The position numbers and the translations under genes were made by a program. Shown here piece by piece: positions 47,349-56,893 of a stretch of DNA of 64,000 nt. Origin of the DNA: Halocatena pleomorpha (GTDB lineage Archaea; Halobacteriota; Halobacteria; Halobacteriales; Haloarculaceae). The stretch is from positions 1-64,000 of the forward strand of contig NZ_RRCH01000021.1 of assembly GCF_003862495.1 (NCBI RefSeq), read 5' to 3'. Numbering within the stretch: position 1 is the first letter of the stretch; each line of letters begins with the position of its first letter. Under the pieces are notes generated by a model. That model was not told where the DNA came from, did not search any database, and saw only the letters and a list, made by a program, of their open reading frames with translations.

Positions 47349-47420
47349 TTACCGTTTCATGGCGACCGCAGCAACGACGACTGCAACCAGTGCGAACGCA
47401 ACGAGTATTTTCTTGGACAT
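47349..47420 (-). CDS. 23-residue single-span membrane micro-protein
   Basis: Reads MSKKILVAFALVAVVVAAVA followed by MKR: a positively charged start, one hydrophobic helix of about 17 residues, and a basic end. It has its own upstream TATA-like element (ATTTAGCGG) at about -25 to -30. It lies between the TIM-barrel-like gene and thiC on the same strand. Its size and clean composition suggest a real small protein; its function is unknown. Confidence 0.55.
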   Translation of the reverse strand: MSKKILVAFALVAVVVAAVAMKR

Positions 47421-47460
47421 CACGCTACTTATCGGCGCCAACCGCTAAATCATTTTCTAC

Positions 47461-48885
47461 TCAATTGTCGGCCGCATACTCATCGAGCGACAGTTGGGAG
47501 AGTTGCTCCGTCTCGTGGGTCCCGACCGGCGGGCGATTTACTTCCGCTGCGGAAGTCGTCTCAAGCTCGCTCGCCGCATCAAGCGAATCAAGGGCGTCGA
47601 GATCGCCAGCGTCGCGGGCGTCCTGATCGATGCGCATCGAACAGAACTGTGCGCCACACATCGCACAGAAACGCGCGTCTTTGTAGTTGTCACCTGGTAG
47701 TGTCTGATCGTGATACGACTCCGCCCGCTCGGGATCAAGCGCCAGATCAAACTGCTCGCGCCAGTCGAAGGCGTACCGTGCCTGTGAGAGCGCGTCATCC
47801 CAGTCGCGCGCGCCAGCCAATCCGTTGGCGACATCAGCAGCGTGAGCGGCGATCCGGTAGGCTGCCAGCCCCTCGCGCACGTCATCCTCTTCGGGGAGCC
47901 CCAAGTGCTCTTTGGGCGTTACATAACAGAGCATCGCCGCCCCGGCACGGGCGGCTTCGGTCGCACCGATGGCGCTTGTGATGTGATCGTATCCCGGTGC
48001 AATGTCCGTCACCAACGGTCCGAGCACGTAGAACGGAGCGCCGTCACACACCTCCTGTTGGCGCTCAACGTTCCCGTTGATCTGGTCCATCGGGACGTGT
48101 CCAGGTCCCTCGACCATCACCTGAACGTCGTGTTCCCACGCCGTTCGCGTGAGTTCACCCAGCGTGTCGAGTTCGGCAAACTGGGCCGCGTCGCTCGCGT
48201 CCGCGAGGCTCCCCGGTCGAAGCCCGTCACCGAGGCTGAACGTCACGTCGTGCTCGTGGAAGATCTCACAGATCGATTCGAACTCCGTGTACAAGGGGTT
48301 CTGCTCGCCGTGTTCTTCCATCCACTGAGCGAGGATTGATCCTCCCCGTGAGACGATCCCGGTCGTGCGTCCTTCCGTCAGGGGAAGATGCTCCATCAAC
48401 ACCCCAGCGTGAATCGTCTGATAATCGACACCCTGTTCAGCGTGTTTTTCGATCACGTCTAGCAGTAACTCAGCGGTGATCTCCGCAACGTCGCCCGCCC
48501 GCTTGAGCGCCTCGTAGATCGGCACCGTCCCCACTGGAACCGGTGAGTACTCGATGTTCATCTCCCGAATGGGATCGAGATCCTCACCCGTGCTCAGATC
48601 CATCACCGTGTCAGCCCCGTGATGAACTGCCGTGTGGAGCTTTTCGAGTTCCTCCTCGCGGCTACTCGTCGTCTCGCTGTTGCCGATGTTCGCGTTCACC
48701 TTCGTAGCAAACTCACGACCGATGATCATCGGATCTAACGACTCGTGGTTGTGGTTCGCGGGAACGACCGCCTGACCCGTTGCGACCTGCTCACGAACGA
48801 ACTCAGCGCTCCTGTTCTCCCGCTCAGCAACCCGTTTCATCGCCGCCGTCACCGTACCGTCGCGTGCTCGCTGTAGCTGCGTCAT
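47461..48885 (-). CDS. thiC: Phosphomethylpyrimidine synthase ThiC
   Basis: A 474-residue radical-SAM enzyme that turns aminoimidazole ribotide into the thiamine pyrimidine. The C-terminal CAMCGAQFC motif binds the [4Fe-4S] cluster, and the MVEGPGHVP and NANIGNS segments are characteristic. I chose the ATG at 48885; the longer frame adds 17 residues not seen in ThiC. A palindrome lies 15 bases upstream and may control it. Confidence 0.95.
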   Translation of the reverse strand: MTQLQRARDGTVTAAMKRVAERENRSAEFVREQVATGQAVVPANHNHESLDPMIIGREFATKVNANIGNSETTSSREEELEKLHTAVHHGADTVMDLSTGEDLDPIREMNIEYSPVPVGTVPIYEALKRAGDVAEITAELLLDVIEKHAEQGVDYQTIHAGVLMEHLPLTEGRTTGIVSRGGSILAQWMEEHGEQNPLYTEFESICEIFHEHDVTFSLGDGLRPGSLADASDAAQFAELDTLGELTRTAWEHDVQVMVEGPGHVPMDQINGNVERQQEVCDGAPFYVLGPLVTDIAPGYDHITSAIGATEAARAGAAMLCYVTPKEHLGLPEEDDVREGLAAYRIAAHAADVANGLAGARDWDDALSQARYAFDWREQFDLALDPERAESYHDQTLPGDNYKDARFCAMCGAQFCSMRIDQDARDAGDLDALDSLDAASELETTSAAEVNRPPVGTHETEQLSQLSLDEYAADN

Positions 48886-48900
48886 CAAACACCTAGTGGT

Positions 48901-48913
48901 ATCACTGAGTGAT
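48901..48913. promoter_or_regulatory. Palindrome upstream of thiC
   Basis: ATCACTGAGTGAT is a 6-1-6 inverted repeat 15 bases before the thiC ATG. It would overlap or sit next to the core promoter. Archaeal thiamine genes are controlled by the ThiR repressor, so this is a candidate operator, not a proven one. Confidence 0.4.
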
Positions 48914-49033
48914 AAACATTGTTGTGGCATGATCATAGGAATAAATAAGAGGAAGTGTATTGTCAGGTGTTTCCTAACGAGAGTGACGTTTCGCCGGTTA
49001 GGAACAGCTATACGTCAGAATCACCATTCATTG

Positions 49034-49165
49034 ATGATGACAGACTTCAAACAGTGTTTCGAGTGTGGAAGCGGAAACGTGACCGAATACGCTGAGGACC
49101 AGTACGAGGATGGATGTTTAGTATGTGATGACTGTGGGATGCTTATCCCGCAGTGGCATGGATGA
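49034..49165 (+). CDS. Zinc-finger micro-protein (43 aa)
   Basis: A 43-residue (or 42, from the second ATG at 49037) protein. Its two Cys pairs (CFEC and CDDC) form one probable zinc ribbon, with an acidic centre. The stop is followed by an AT-rich spacer. It resembles the zinc-finger micro-proteins described from Haloferax. The open frame extends upstream to 48896, but that part is unlike the rest. Confidence 0.6.
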   Translation: MMTDFKQCFECGSGNVTEYAEDQYEDGCLVCDDCGMLIPQWHG

Positions 49166-49274
49166 CAGGGATGCTGGATACACTACCATTCCTCTTAACT
49201 GATCAACTAATCACCTTATTATATTTGCATATCCCAACAATATAAAATACTACTGGCGTATAGTAGTTATAATC

Positions 49275-49529
49275 ATGGATAGGGACCGGTCGTCTGGCGT
49301 GAGAGATGACGGTGTGAACGTCCGTGTGATGACGTATGTGAACGAAGAGATGGAGTGTACGATCGACGCCGAAAAGTGGGCCAGTCTTAAAGACGACACT
49401 CCGACCCTGTATGGGTGTACGTCGTGTGAACTCCTTTCTGAGAGCACTCGTCCCTATCCGGGGGCATGGAGCAAATGTCCCAGGTGCGAGCGCCGGATGG
49501 CCGAAGTAAAGTACATGATAAAGGAGTAG
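49275..49529 (+). CDS. Small CxxC protein, unknown function
   Basis: An 84-residue protein with CTSC near residue 48 and CPRC near residue 68, another likely single-zinc ribbon. The N-terminal half is charged and strand-rich. It lies 110 bases downstream of the 43-residue zinc protein on the same strand; a TATA-like stretch in the AT-rich spacer could give it its own start. Function unknown. Confidence 0.55.
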   Translation: MDRDRSSGVRDDGVNVRVMTYVNEEMECTIDAEKWASLKDDTPTLYGCTSCELLSESTRPYPGAWSKCPRCERRMAEVKYMIKE

Positions 49530-49546
49530 CGGTTATCGCGCTGGCG

Positions 49547-50026
49547 TCACTCTGTCTGAATGTGCTCAGCGAGATCGTCGCGCACGATAGTGTCACAGTA
49601 GATACACCTGACACCGTCGTCGAGCACGTCGAACTTGGAGACGACAGGTTCATTTTGGGTTGTGATACAGTTGCGGTTCGGACAGGCGATCACGTCAGTT
49701 ACAGTCGCGGGGCGATCGACGCGACTCTTCTCGACAACATCGAACTCCCGGATGATGTTGATCGAGGCGTCGGGCGCGATGAGAGAGATCACGTCCACCT
49801 CGTTTTGGCTCAGCTCGCGGCTCTCAACTTTCACGATGTCCTTCCGGCCGAGCTTTTTACTCGGGACGTTCATACCGATGCTGACGGTCTCCCCACCTGA
49901 CCCATCGATACCGAGGATCGCAAGCACTTTCAGAGCCTGTCCCCCCGGAACGTGGTCGATAACGGTGCCGTTTTCGATCTTGCTGACGCGGAGTTCACGG
50001 TCGTTGTCAGTTGAGTGATCGCTCAT
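49547..50026 (-). CDS. pyrI: Aspartate carbamoyltransferase regulatory subunit
   Basis: A 159-residue subunit with an N-terminal allosteric nucleotide-binding domain ([16 protein letters not shown]) and a C-terminal zinc domain. The Cys ligands are two in CPNRNC and two in CIYC. It lets CTP and ATP control the catalytic subunit. Its ATG overlaps the pyrB stop by 4 bases. Confidence 0.95.
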   Translation of the reverse strand: MSDHSTDNDRELRVSKIENGTVIDHVPGGQALKVLAILGIDGSGGETVSIGMNVPSKKLGRKDIVKVESRELSQNEVDVISLIAPDASINIIREFDVVEKSRVDRPATVTDVIACPNRNCITTQNEPVVSKFDVLDDGVRCIYCDTIVRDDLAEHIQTE

Positions 50027-50937
50027 TGGTCGATCCCTCCGAGTAGTAGGTCAAGCAGCGCCATTCGGACGGGAACACCGTTATGGGCTTGCTCGAAATA
50101 TTTCGCGTGCGCCGTTTCATCAACATCGGGAGCGATCTCATCCACTCGTGGGAGTGGATGCATCACAATGAGGTCGTCGGCAGCCTCGTCGAGGAGCTCC
50201 GCAGTGATGTGATATTGGCCGGCAACCTTTCGATACTCGTTTTCGTCGTGGAATCGCTCGCGTTGGATTCGGGTTACGTACAACACGTCTAGCGAGGGGA
50301 GCACGTCCTCAATCTCGGTGTGTTCCCGCACGTTTGCGCCAGCTTCATGGAGATCGTATCGAACCGATCGGGGCAATCGAAGGCTTTCCGGACTGATGAA
50401 ATGTTGCCGTGCGTCCAACTTCGTAAGCGCGTGTGAGAGTGAGTGAACGGTTCGCCCGTATTTCAGATCGCCCATGATCCCGATCGACAGATCATCGAAG
50501 CCAACGTTTTCCCGAATGGTGTACAGATCGAGCAGTGTTTGAGTCGGGTGGTGACCCGCTCCATCGCCGGCGTTGATGAGAGGGACATCGACGAATTCAC
50601 TGGCCATTTTCGCGGCACCCTCGCTTGGGTGCCGGAGGACGATCCCATCGGCGTAGCCCTCGATGACGCGGACGGTGTCGGCGAGACTTTCGCCCTTCGT
50701 GACGCTCGACGAGCCGACGGGACCGAGATCGACGGTTGTCCCACCAAGACGCTTCATGGCGGTATCGAAGCTCATTTTCGTTCGTGTGCTCGGTTCGAAA
50801 AAGAGCAACGCAAGTATCGTGTCTTCGTACTGCGATCGATCCGGGGGATCGCGGGCGATGTCGACGGCTCGGTCGAGCACCGCCTCGATATCGCTCCGCG
50901 ATAGCTCTTTCGTGGTGAGAACGTGCTCGGAACGCAT
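50023..50937 (-). CDS. pyrB: Aspartate carbamoyltransferase catalytic subunit
   Basis: A 304-residue enzyme of pyrimidine synthesis. The carbamoyl-phosphate site [11 protein letters not shown] and the aspartate-side motif [11 protein letters not shown] are intact. It joins carbamoyl phosphate to aspartate. I chose the ATG at 50937 since it gives the usual length; the longer frame adds 45 unrelated residues. Translationally coupled to pyrI. Confidence 0.95.
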   Translation of the reverse strand: MRSEHVLTTKELSRSDIEAVLDRAVDIARDPPDRSQYEDTILALLFFEPSTRTKMSFDTAMKRLGGTTVDLGPVGSSSVTKGESLADTVRVIEGYADGIVLRHPSEGAAKMASEFVDVPLINAGDGAGHHPTQTLLDLYTIRENVGFDDLSIGIMGDLKYGRTVHSLSHALTKLDARQHFISPESLRLPRSVRYDLHEAGANVREHTEIEDVLPSLDVLYVTRIQRERFHDENEYRKVAGQYHITAELLDEAADDLIVMHPLPRVDEIAPDVDETAHAKYFEQAHNGVPVRMALLDLLLGGIDQ

Positions 50938-51080
50938 CGTTCGATAGGGGGGTATGAACTGTCTTGAATCTCCCGACCGACGCGGATCACTGTCATGGGT
51001 TCTCGATCCATCCTGAACAGTGGGTGAATCATCGCGGGAGAGCGAAGGCGTTTTCTCGTTCGGTGTGGGCAACTACTGCT

Positions 51081-52433
51081 ATGCAACGTGTGGATGTGGC
51101 CGTCGTGGGTGGGGGTCCGGCCGGTACTGCTGCGGGAACCGCTGCTGCCGAAAACGACGCGGACGCACTCATTATTGAAAAAGGGGTCCCTCGGGCTGAT
51201 CGAGAGCAGCCGGGACCGGATTCGACCGACGCTGCGGGTATGCTCGACTACTGGGTCGATCTGATGGATTTGAACGAAACGGTTCCCGAGTGGGTGAAAT
51301 GCCGCGAGTTGGAGGGGACCGTCTTCCACGGACCGACGGAAGACATGACGATACGATCAACAGGCATCGAGAGCTCGTATCCGAACTTCGGTTTCACGTT
51401 TAATCGGGCGCGATTCGACGACTGGCTGCGCGAACGGGCCGAAGACGCTGGAGCGACCTATCGCGTCGGCAACGGTGTTCACCGGGTCGATATCGATCCA
51501 CAGGGAGGACATGATCTCACGCTGCGGGACGGTGAGGAGGTCACTGCCGAATATCTCATTTTAGCTGATGGCCCACAGCGCACCGTCACAAACCGTGTAC
51601 TCGGTTCGTTGCTGTCCGGGGATACGATTGACCGACTCGCCTCCACGCGAGCGAATCATATCGCCTATCAAGAACACCGCGAGTTCCCCGAAGAGGTGTT
51701 CGAGGAGAATCTGCTCGAATTCTGGTGGGGCGTCATTCCCGGTCACACGGCGTATCCATGGGTGTTTCCGAACGACGGTACGGTCGCCCGCGTCGGTCTC
51801 ACGATGCCGATCGGACTCGATCTCTCAACTGTTGAGCACCGCGAGGAGTATGCACTCCTCCAAGAGAGCGACGAGACGGTCCCAGCTGGCAACGCGTACA
51901 TCCGCCGGCTGCTCGAACGCGAGTACGGCGATGAATACGACATTGATGCGGCGTTTCCGCTCGTCGAGGACCGGGGGAAACGAAACGGGACCGAGACGTA
52001 TCCGATTTCCTCGACGCAACCGATCGACTCACCCACGGCTGCGAAGATCGCAGTCGTCGGTGGGGCGATGGGAGCAACGTCGGCGTTTCACGAAGGAGGT
52101 GACCACGTCGCGGTCCGCACAGGGAAGATCGCTGGCCGCCTGGCCGCGCTCGGAGCGTTACGCGCGTACAACTCCGAATGGAAACACGCTATCGGAAACG
52201 AAATCCTCCGCAACGTCTCGCTCGCTGATGTGGTGCGTGGACACGAGCCGGCTGATTGGGATCGCACGTTCAGCGCCGTCGGTCGAATGTTGAACGACGG
52301 TGAGTATCACACCCAGAAAGCACTGACATCCGGTCTCCGAGGACTTGGCCTACTCGGATCCTACGGATGGACGAAATTCGGGTACCGGAACCATCGCTAC
52401 GTTCAGATCCGAGAGGAACAGTACGAACAGTGA
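51081..52433 (+). CDS. Geranylgeranyl-reductase-type FAD flavoprotein
   Basis: A 450-residue flavoprotein with the FAD-binding VVGGGPAGTAAG at the N-terminus and a second conserved segment AKIAVVGGAMGATSAFHEGGDH where the FAD pyrophosphate binds. The family reduces double bonds of isoprenoid chains in archaeal lipids, but it also contains other hydroxylase-like members. I chose the ATG at 51081 because the extra 39 residues upstream are unlike the family. It is divergent from pyrB. Confidence 0.8.
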   Translation: MQRVDVAVVGGGPAGTAAGTAAAENDADALIIEKGVPRADREQPGPDSTDAAGMLDYWVDLMDLNETVPEWVKCRELEGTVFHGPTEDMTIRSTGIESSYPNFGFTFNRARFDDWLRERAEDAGATYRVGNGVHRVDIDPQGGHDLTLRDGEEVTAEYLILADGPQRTVTNRVLGSLLSGDTIDRLASTRANHIAYQEHREFPEEVFEENLLEFWWGVIPGHTAYPWVFPNDGTVARVGLTMPIGLDLSTVEHREEYALLQESDETVPAGNAYIRRLLEREYGDEYDIDAAFPLVEDRGKRNGTETYPISSTQPIDSPTAAKIAVVGGAMGATSAFHEGGDHVAVRTGKIAGRLAALGALRAYNSEWKHAIGNEILRNVSLADVVRGHEPADWDRTFSAVGRMLNDGEYHTQKALTSGLRGLGLLGSYGWTKFGYRNHRYVQIREEQYEQ

Positions 52434-52606
52434 AATAGCGTGCGTTGGCACCGACCGCTCGACCAGCACAACTTCCCGAGGACACAAACAAACATTGATA
52501 ACTCATTGCGGTAGTATTTGGCAGTGACGTGAGATCGATCTGGGATGTATCGGAGCGAAGCACCGGCCACCGTGACACGGATTCGGAAAAGCTGTGAGCA
52601 CGTGAT

Positions 52607-54187
52607 ATGACGGGGACACCAACTATCGGCATCGATCTCGGGACGACGAACAGTGCGATCGCGCACGCGAAAGATGACGATATCAACATACTCCCGGCAG
52701 CGACAGGCGACCGAACGATACCGTCAGTAGTCGCATTCGATGAGAACAGCGGCGAGGCCCTCGTGGGCAGACAGGCGGTGAATCAGGCTGTCGCTCACCC
52801 GGACCGGACCGTCTTCGCTGTCAAGCGTTTCATGGGAACAGAGGAGACGATCCTTCTTGGGTCGAGGGAGTGTGAGTTCACACCGGAGGAGATATCCGGA
52901 CTCATTCTTCGGAAGCTGAAACGCGATGCACAAGCGTATCTGGATCGCTCCATTGAGAGCGCAGTTATCACGGTGCCAGCATACTTCAACGACCGGCAGC
53001 GCCAGGCGACGAAACACGCTGGAGCGCTCGCTGGGTTGGAAGTCGACCGGATCATCAACGAACCAACAGCGGCTTGTCTCGCCTACGGACTCCAAACGGC
53101 TCAGGACAAGACGGTGTTGGTGTACGATCTCGGCGGCGGGACGTTCGACAGTTCGTTGATCGAGATCACTAACGGCGTCTTCGAGGTCATTGGCACCAAC
53201 GGCGATACCCGTCTCGGTGGAAACGATTGGGACGCGCTCATCGTCGAGTGGCTCGAAGAGCGAATCGAACGCGACCACGGTGTCTCGGTCGCAGATACGC
53301 CGCTCGCGGAGGAACGGCTGTTCGATGCGGCACAGACAGCGAAACACGAGTTGTCGAACCGACGCTCGACGACGATCACGATCCCGTTTTTGGAACACGA
53401 CGACGGTACCAGCGACATCGAGCAGACGCTCCACCGTGATACGTTCGAGAAGATGACACGGGAGCTGCTCGATACGACGATTGAACGCTGTAAAACGCTG
53501 TTCAACCAGGCGGGCTACGATCGATCCGAGATTGATGAAATCCTGCTCGTCGGGGGCGCGACGCGAATGCCACAGGTCAGACGGCGGATCGAAGATCGGT
53601 TCGGTGTCGAGCCATCCAAACGCATCAACCCCGACGAAGCCGTGGCGATCGGCGCAGCAGCCCAAGCGGCGATCCTCGATGGGGAGTTGCTCCCCGGACA
53701 GTGGACACAGGCACACCGACGTACACAACCGACTAAGCCGTCGTCCACTCGGGCTTCGGACAACGTGGTGTTGCTCGATGTCACTCCACAGTCGTTCGGT
53801 GTGGAGTTGATCGATAGAGAGACGTACGAACCGTACTACCACGTCGTTATCGAACGGAACTCTCCGATCCCCGCTCGGAATTCGTATATGACGACAACCT
53901 CACAAGACAACCAAACAGAAATCGAAATTCCGGTGTACCAGGGACACAACGATCGGCTTGAAGAAAACGAATTCCTCGATTCGTTCGAACTCGGACCGAT
54001 TCCACAACGGCCTGAAGGGGAACCGAACATTGAAGTCAAATTTATGCTTGATGAGAATGGAATCTTAAACGTAAGCGCAAGGGATGTCGATCACGAGATC
54101 GGTGATGCAATCGAGATTCAATCGGTGTTTGGTTTCACCGATGACGAACTCTCTGTCATGCAACAGAACTTGCCTGAGACCAAATAA
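52607..54187 (+). CDS. Lidless Hsp70 (DnaK-like) chaperone
   Basis: A 526-residue Hsp70. The ATPase domain has GIDLGTTNSA, DLGGGTFD, NEPTAACLAYG and VGGATRMP, and a normal interdomain linker (VVLLDVTPQSFGVEL) and beta substrate-binding domain follow. It ends near NLPETK, before the helical lid and C-terminal tail found in full DnaK (about 100 residues more). It therefore resembles special-purpose Hsp70s. The gene is 68 bases upstream of a membrane J-protein gene on the same strand, a likely dedicated partner. Confidence 0.85.
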   Translation: MTGTPTIGIDLGTTNSAIAHAKDDDINILPAATGDRTIPSVVAFDENSGEALVGRQAVNQAVAHPDRTVFAVKRFMGTEETILLGSRECEFTPEEISGLILRKLKRDAQAYLDRSIESAVITVPAYFNDRQRQATKHAGALAGLEVDRIINEPTAACLAYGLQTAQDKTVLVYDLGGGTFDSSLIEITNGVFEVIGTNGDTRLGGNDWDALIVEWLEERIERDHGVSVADTPLAEERLFDAAQTAKHELSNRRSTTITIPFLEHDDGTSDIEQTLHRDTFEKMTRELLDTTIERCKTLFNQAGYDRSEIDEILLVGGATRMPQVRRRIEDRFGVEPSKRINPDEAVAIGAAAQAAILDGELLPGQWTQAHRRTQPTKPSSTRASDNVVLLDVTPQSFGVELIDRETYEPYYHVVIERNSPIPARNSYMTTTSQDNQTEIEIPVYQGHNDRLEENEFLDSFELGPIPQRPEGEPNIEVKFMLDENGILNVSARDVDHEIGDAIEIQSVFGFTDDELSVMQQNLPETK

Positions 54188-54255
54188 GATACAGAGGTGA
54201 ACAAGTGTGAGCATGAGCGTTAACGGGGGTGTAAGACATCCATAGTCCGACCAGC

Positions 54256-55716
54256 ATGACCGAATCGTATTATGAGCTGCTTGACGTCAGTCCGAACGCT
54301 TCCGAATCGGAAATCCGGAAGGCTTACCGCGAGCAAGTAAAGCGCCACCATCCGGATGTGAGCGACGAGCCAGACGCTCGTCAGAAGATCATCCAGATCC
54401 GAGAAGCCAAGGAGGTGTTGACGGACGAAGAACAGCGATCCGCGTACGATCGCAAACGCGCTACGGGTAACCGACGAAGAACAGCGGAGACACGAGATGC
54501 AAGCGCAAGTCCGAATTCGAGCGGTGACCGCCACGAGCGCGGCTCGGAGAACGATCGGTGGTGGACACGGACGCGTGCGAACCGTTGGACGCGAACCCGG
54601 ACCCACGAGCGTGAACGGACTGCAAGTACCGAACGCGTGGATCCGACGCTGGGCGAACAAATCGAATGGGTTGCCGACCGATTCCGGGAAACGACAGCGT
54701 TGTTCGTTCGGGCGATCACGGAACCACCGCCTAATCCCGTCCCGTTCGTTCAGAAGTGGCTTGAGGGGAAGGTGCAGTCACCGACAGCCATCCGGCTCGT
54801 GTTCGCGGCGTTGCTTGTGCTTACGTTCACACAGAGTCTTCCCTCCGTCGTCGATGGGTACTCCCAAAACGACCCGATGTTCGGGCTGGGAATCGTACTC
54901 GGTTCTCTGTTCATCAGCTACACCGGATACGAACTCGTTTCACCGCTTCCGTTCGAACCACCTAGACAGCGTGAACGGTACAAGCCTGCTGGAAAGTTAC
55001 GACTCTGGCCGATCATCGGTGCGAATCTAGTGAGTCTCCTCATGATCGCCTTCGGCCATGCGATGGGCGCAGTCAACGGCGGGATCGGCTTTGCTCTCGC
55101 GTCGGTAGTAGTGTTCGGGGTGTTCTTCGTTGTGGTACCGTCAGTGTTTGGCAACGGATTACGACTACTCGTCGGCGGCGATGAGGATGTCACCAAACAC
55201 ACTACGTGGGTTGGTGTCGGTCTCGGCGTGTTCACCGCGATCGGAGTGTTGTTCACCCCTGTCGGTGGAGAAACGTTCCAGCGATTGATCTCGCTCGTCG
55301 GTGAGCCCACCCCAGCACCGTGGGTCGATCCGTTGCTTTTGGGTCCGATCCGGATGGGAACGCTCCTGAACTTCCTGCTCGGGATGACCCTGATAAGCGG
55401 TCTGCTCTGGAGTAGCGTAGCGATGTGTCGAGACCTCACCGCGGCGCCGTGGAGCGATCGATACGATCACGGCTACCGGGTCCGTCCGGCAGTTTGGAAC
55501 GCTGTTCTTGCCGCTCCGTTCGCTGTTTTTGCGTGGATGATCGGTTCAGGGATCCACCGGATTCCCCTCCAGTTGCCGTTCAGCACAACACTCACGATCA
55601 CGCGCAACGGTATGATTACGGTCATCGTGTTGTTGCCCACGGTTCTCACCGGGGTATACATCCTTCGTCGACGCGCTGAACCGTTGCTTCGGGAACGACT
55701 GTACGGTCGACAGTAG
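54256..55716 (+). CDS. Membrane-anchored J-domain protein
   Basis: A 486-residue protein. Residues 1-66 form a J domain with the HPD motif at 32-34 (KRHHPDVSDE). A charged linker to about residue 140 is followed by roughly seven to eight hydrophobic segments (165-480). It lacks the Gly/Phe and zinc domains of DnaJ. The J domain would face the cytoplasm and stimulate an Hsp70 at the membrane, most simply the lidless one coded just upstream. Confidence 0.82.
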   Translation: MTESYYELLDVSPNASESEIRKAYREQVKRHHPDVSDEPDARQKIIQIREAKEVLTDEEQRSAYDRKRATGNRRRTAETRDASASPNSSGDRHERGSENDRWWTRTRANRWTRTRTHERERTASTERVDPTLGEQIEWVADRFRETTALFVRAITEPPPNPVPFVQKWLEGKVQSPTAIRLVFAALLVLTFTQSLPSVVDGYSQNDPMFGLGIVLGSLFISYTGYELVSPLPFEPPRQRERYKPAGKLRLWPIIGANLVSLLMIAFGHAMGAVNGGIGFALASVVVFGVFFVVVPSVFGNGLRLLVGGDEDVTKHTTWVGVGLGVFTAIGVLFTPVGGETFQRLISLVGEPTPAPWVDPLLLGPIRMGTLLNFLLGMTLISGLLWSSVAMCRDLTAAPWSDRYDHGYRVRPAVWNAVLAAPFAVFAWMIGSGIHRIPLQLPFSTTLTITRNGMITVIVLLPTVLTGVYILRRRAEPLLRERLYGRQ

Positions 55717-55931
55717 GTAACACTCGTCGCCAGCAACGTCCCGCAAACGCTTAGTTCGTTTCGCTGTTAGTGAGAATGCGTGCCGTTAGTCCCCGCCCGA
55801 GTACACCTCCTTAGGGGTGCGATGACAGCGCGGCGAACCCAGGCACGCGACACACCCGACACGAGGGTTTCCCGGCAGACACGGCACACAGCCACGGAAT
55901 GACGCCGGACGTTAGTGTCTCGGGTGATATT
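55717..55931. other. Convergent intergenic region
   Basis: A GC-rich spacer between two converging genes. It contains a short inverted pair (CTCCTTAGGGG, near 55807) and no coding ORF; probably the transcript ends of both neighbours. Confidence 0.4.
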
Positions 55932-56708
55932 TTACGCCGTTATTCGCACGTTTTTGAGGACGAATCCTTTGTACTGCTCTCGCTGCTGGTCGTCCGTCGG
56001 TTCGATCAGATTCGGACCGTCGGGACTGAAGTCGATCGTGGTTGTGTCAGCGGCGCTGGCCTCACCGTTCGTCCAGAGACGTGCGTATGCGACGTACGTG
56101 GTTGGTTCTGAGGCCGAAAGTACTATGGATTCTCTTGCGATGGCGTTGCGAATGATCGCCGTGCCGTCTCGCACTGCTTGGTCGAACAGCTTCCGTTCAT
56201 GAATAGTCGCTGTCGAAAATGTGGGCGACGCGTCAAGTCCAAATGCAGCCCCGTACACGTCTTCGTACGGACCGACCCCATACACCATGCTCGCTGCCGC
56301 TGAGGAGTCTCTGCCCGCTTTGAGTGCCCCCTTGTACTGCCCATCGAACGCGATTGAGAGATCGACTGGCTGATCGGTGGCGACGGTGAACGGCGCGCCG
56401 ATCACTGCCGTTTGGGCAAACTCACCGGTGTGTTGCGTAGGAACGGTGGCGTACGCCGTTGCTCGGTCCGTCGCGGTGCGTGCGACCTGTTCGGTGTCAA
56501 CGGACTGTCCGGATGTCGCTTCGACGCCCCAACCGATCGACGCCTCTTCGAGGCTGAGAAGTTCTTCTTCGGCTGGGATGAACGTTGGTATCGTTCGGGA
56601 GGGCTGCAAACGTGTCCTAGCACTACTAACAGTCCCTGCTGTGGTAGGGAGCAGCGAGATAGCTGTGAGACCGGTAAGTGAACACAACACCCCGCGTCGA
56701 GTGGACAT
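55932..56708 (-). CDS. Secreted haloarchaeal protein, unknown function
   Basis: A 258-residue protein with an N-terminal signal (MSTRRGVLCSLTGLTAIS) that could be Tat- or Sec-type; no lipobox Cys follows at the right place. The mature part is Ala/Thr/Ser-rich with conserved-looking segments such as AVIGAPFTVATDQPVDLSIA. The start at 56708 is chosen since the extra residues upstream are not signal-like. Not recognised. Confidence 0.6.
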   Translation of the reverse strand: MSTRRGVLCSLTGLTAISLLPTTAGTVSSARTRLQPSRTIPTFIPAEEELLSLEEASIGWGVEATSGQSVDTEQVARTATDRATAYATVPTQHTGEFAQTAVIGAPFTVATDQPVDLSIAFDGQYKGALKAGRDSSAAASMVYGVGPYEDVYGAAFGLDASPTFSTATIHERKLFDQAVRDGTAIIRNAIARESIVLSASEPTTYVAYARLWTNGEASAADTTTIDFSPDGPNLIEPTDDQQREQYKGFVLKNVRITA

Positions 56709-56893
56709 CGTATCGCCCATACACCACATGGGCGAGGAGACTACTAATAAATTTTTCACAGTATTGTGGATAAATATATACCACATCGTGTGTTGTGGTC
56801 GGCACGTGCTACCAATGCTTTCGATCCGTCTAATCGCGTCGGCGGGCGTCGTTCGATGATAACTGCTATTTCACTCAACCAACACTACCCGGT

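Noticed and set aside
55170-55200. GAGGATGTCA in the J-protein gene as an IS200 end
   Set aside because: It lies in an intact coding frame and lacks the preceding hairpin; chance match.
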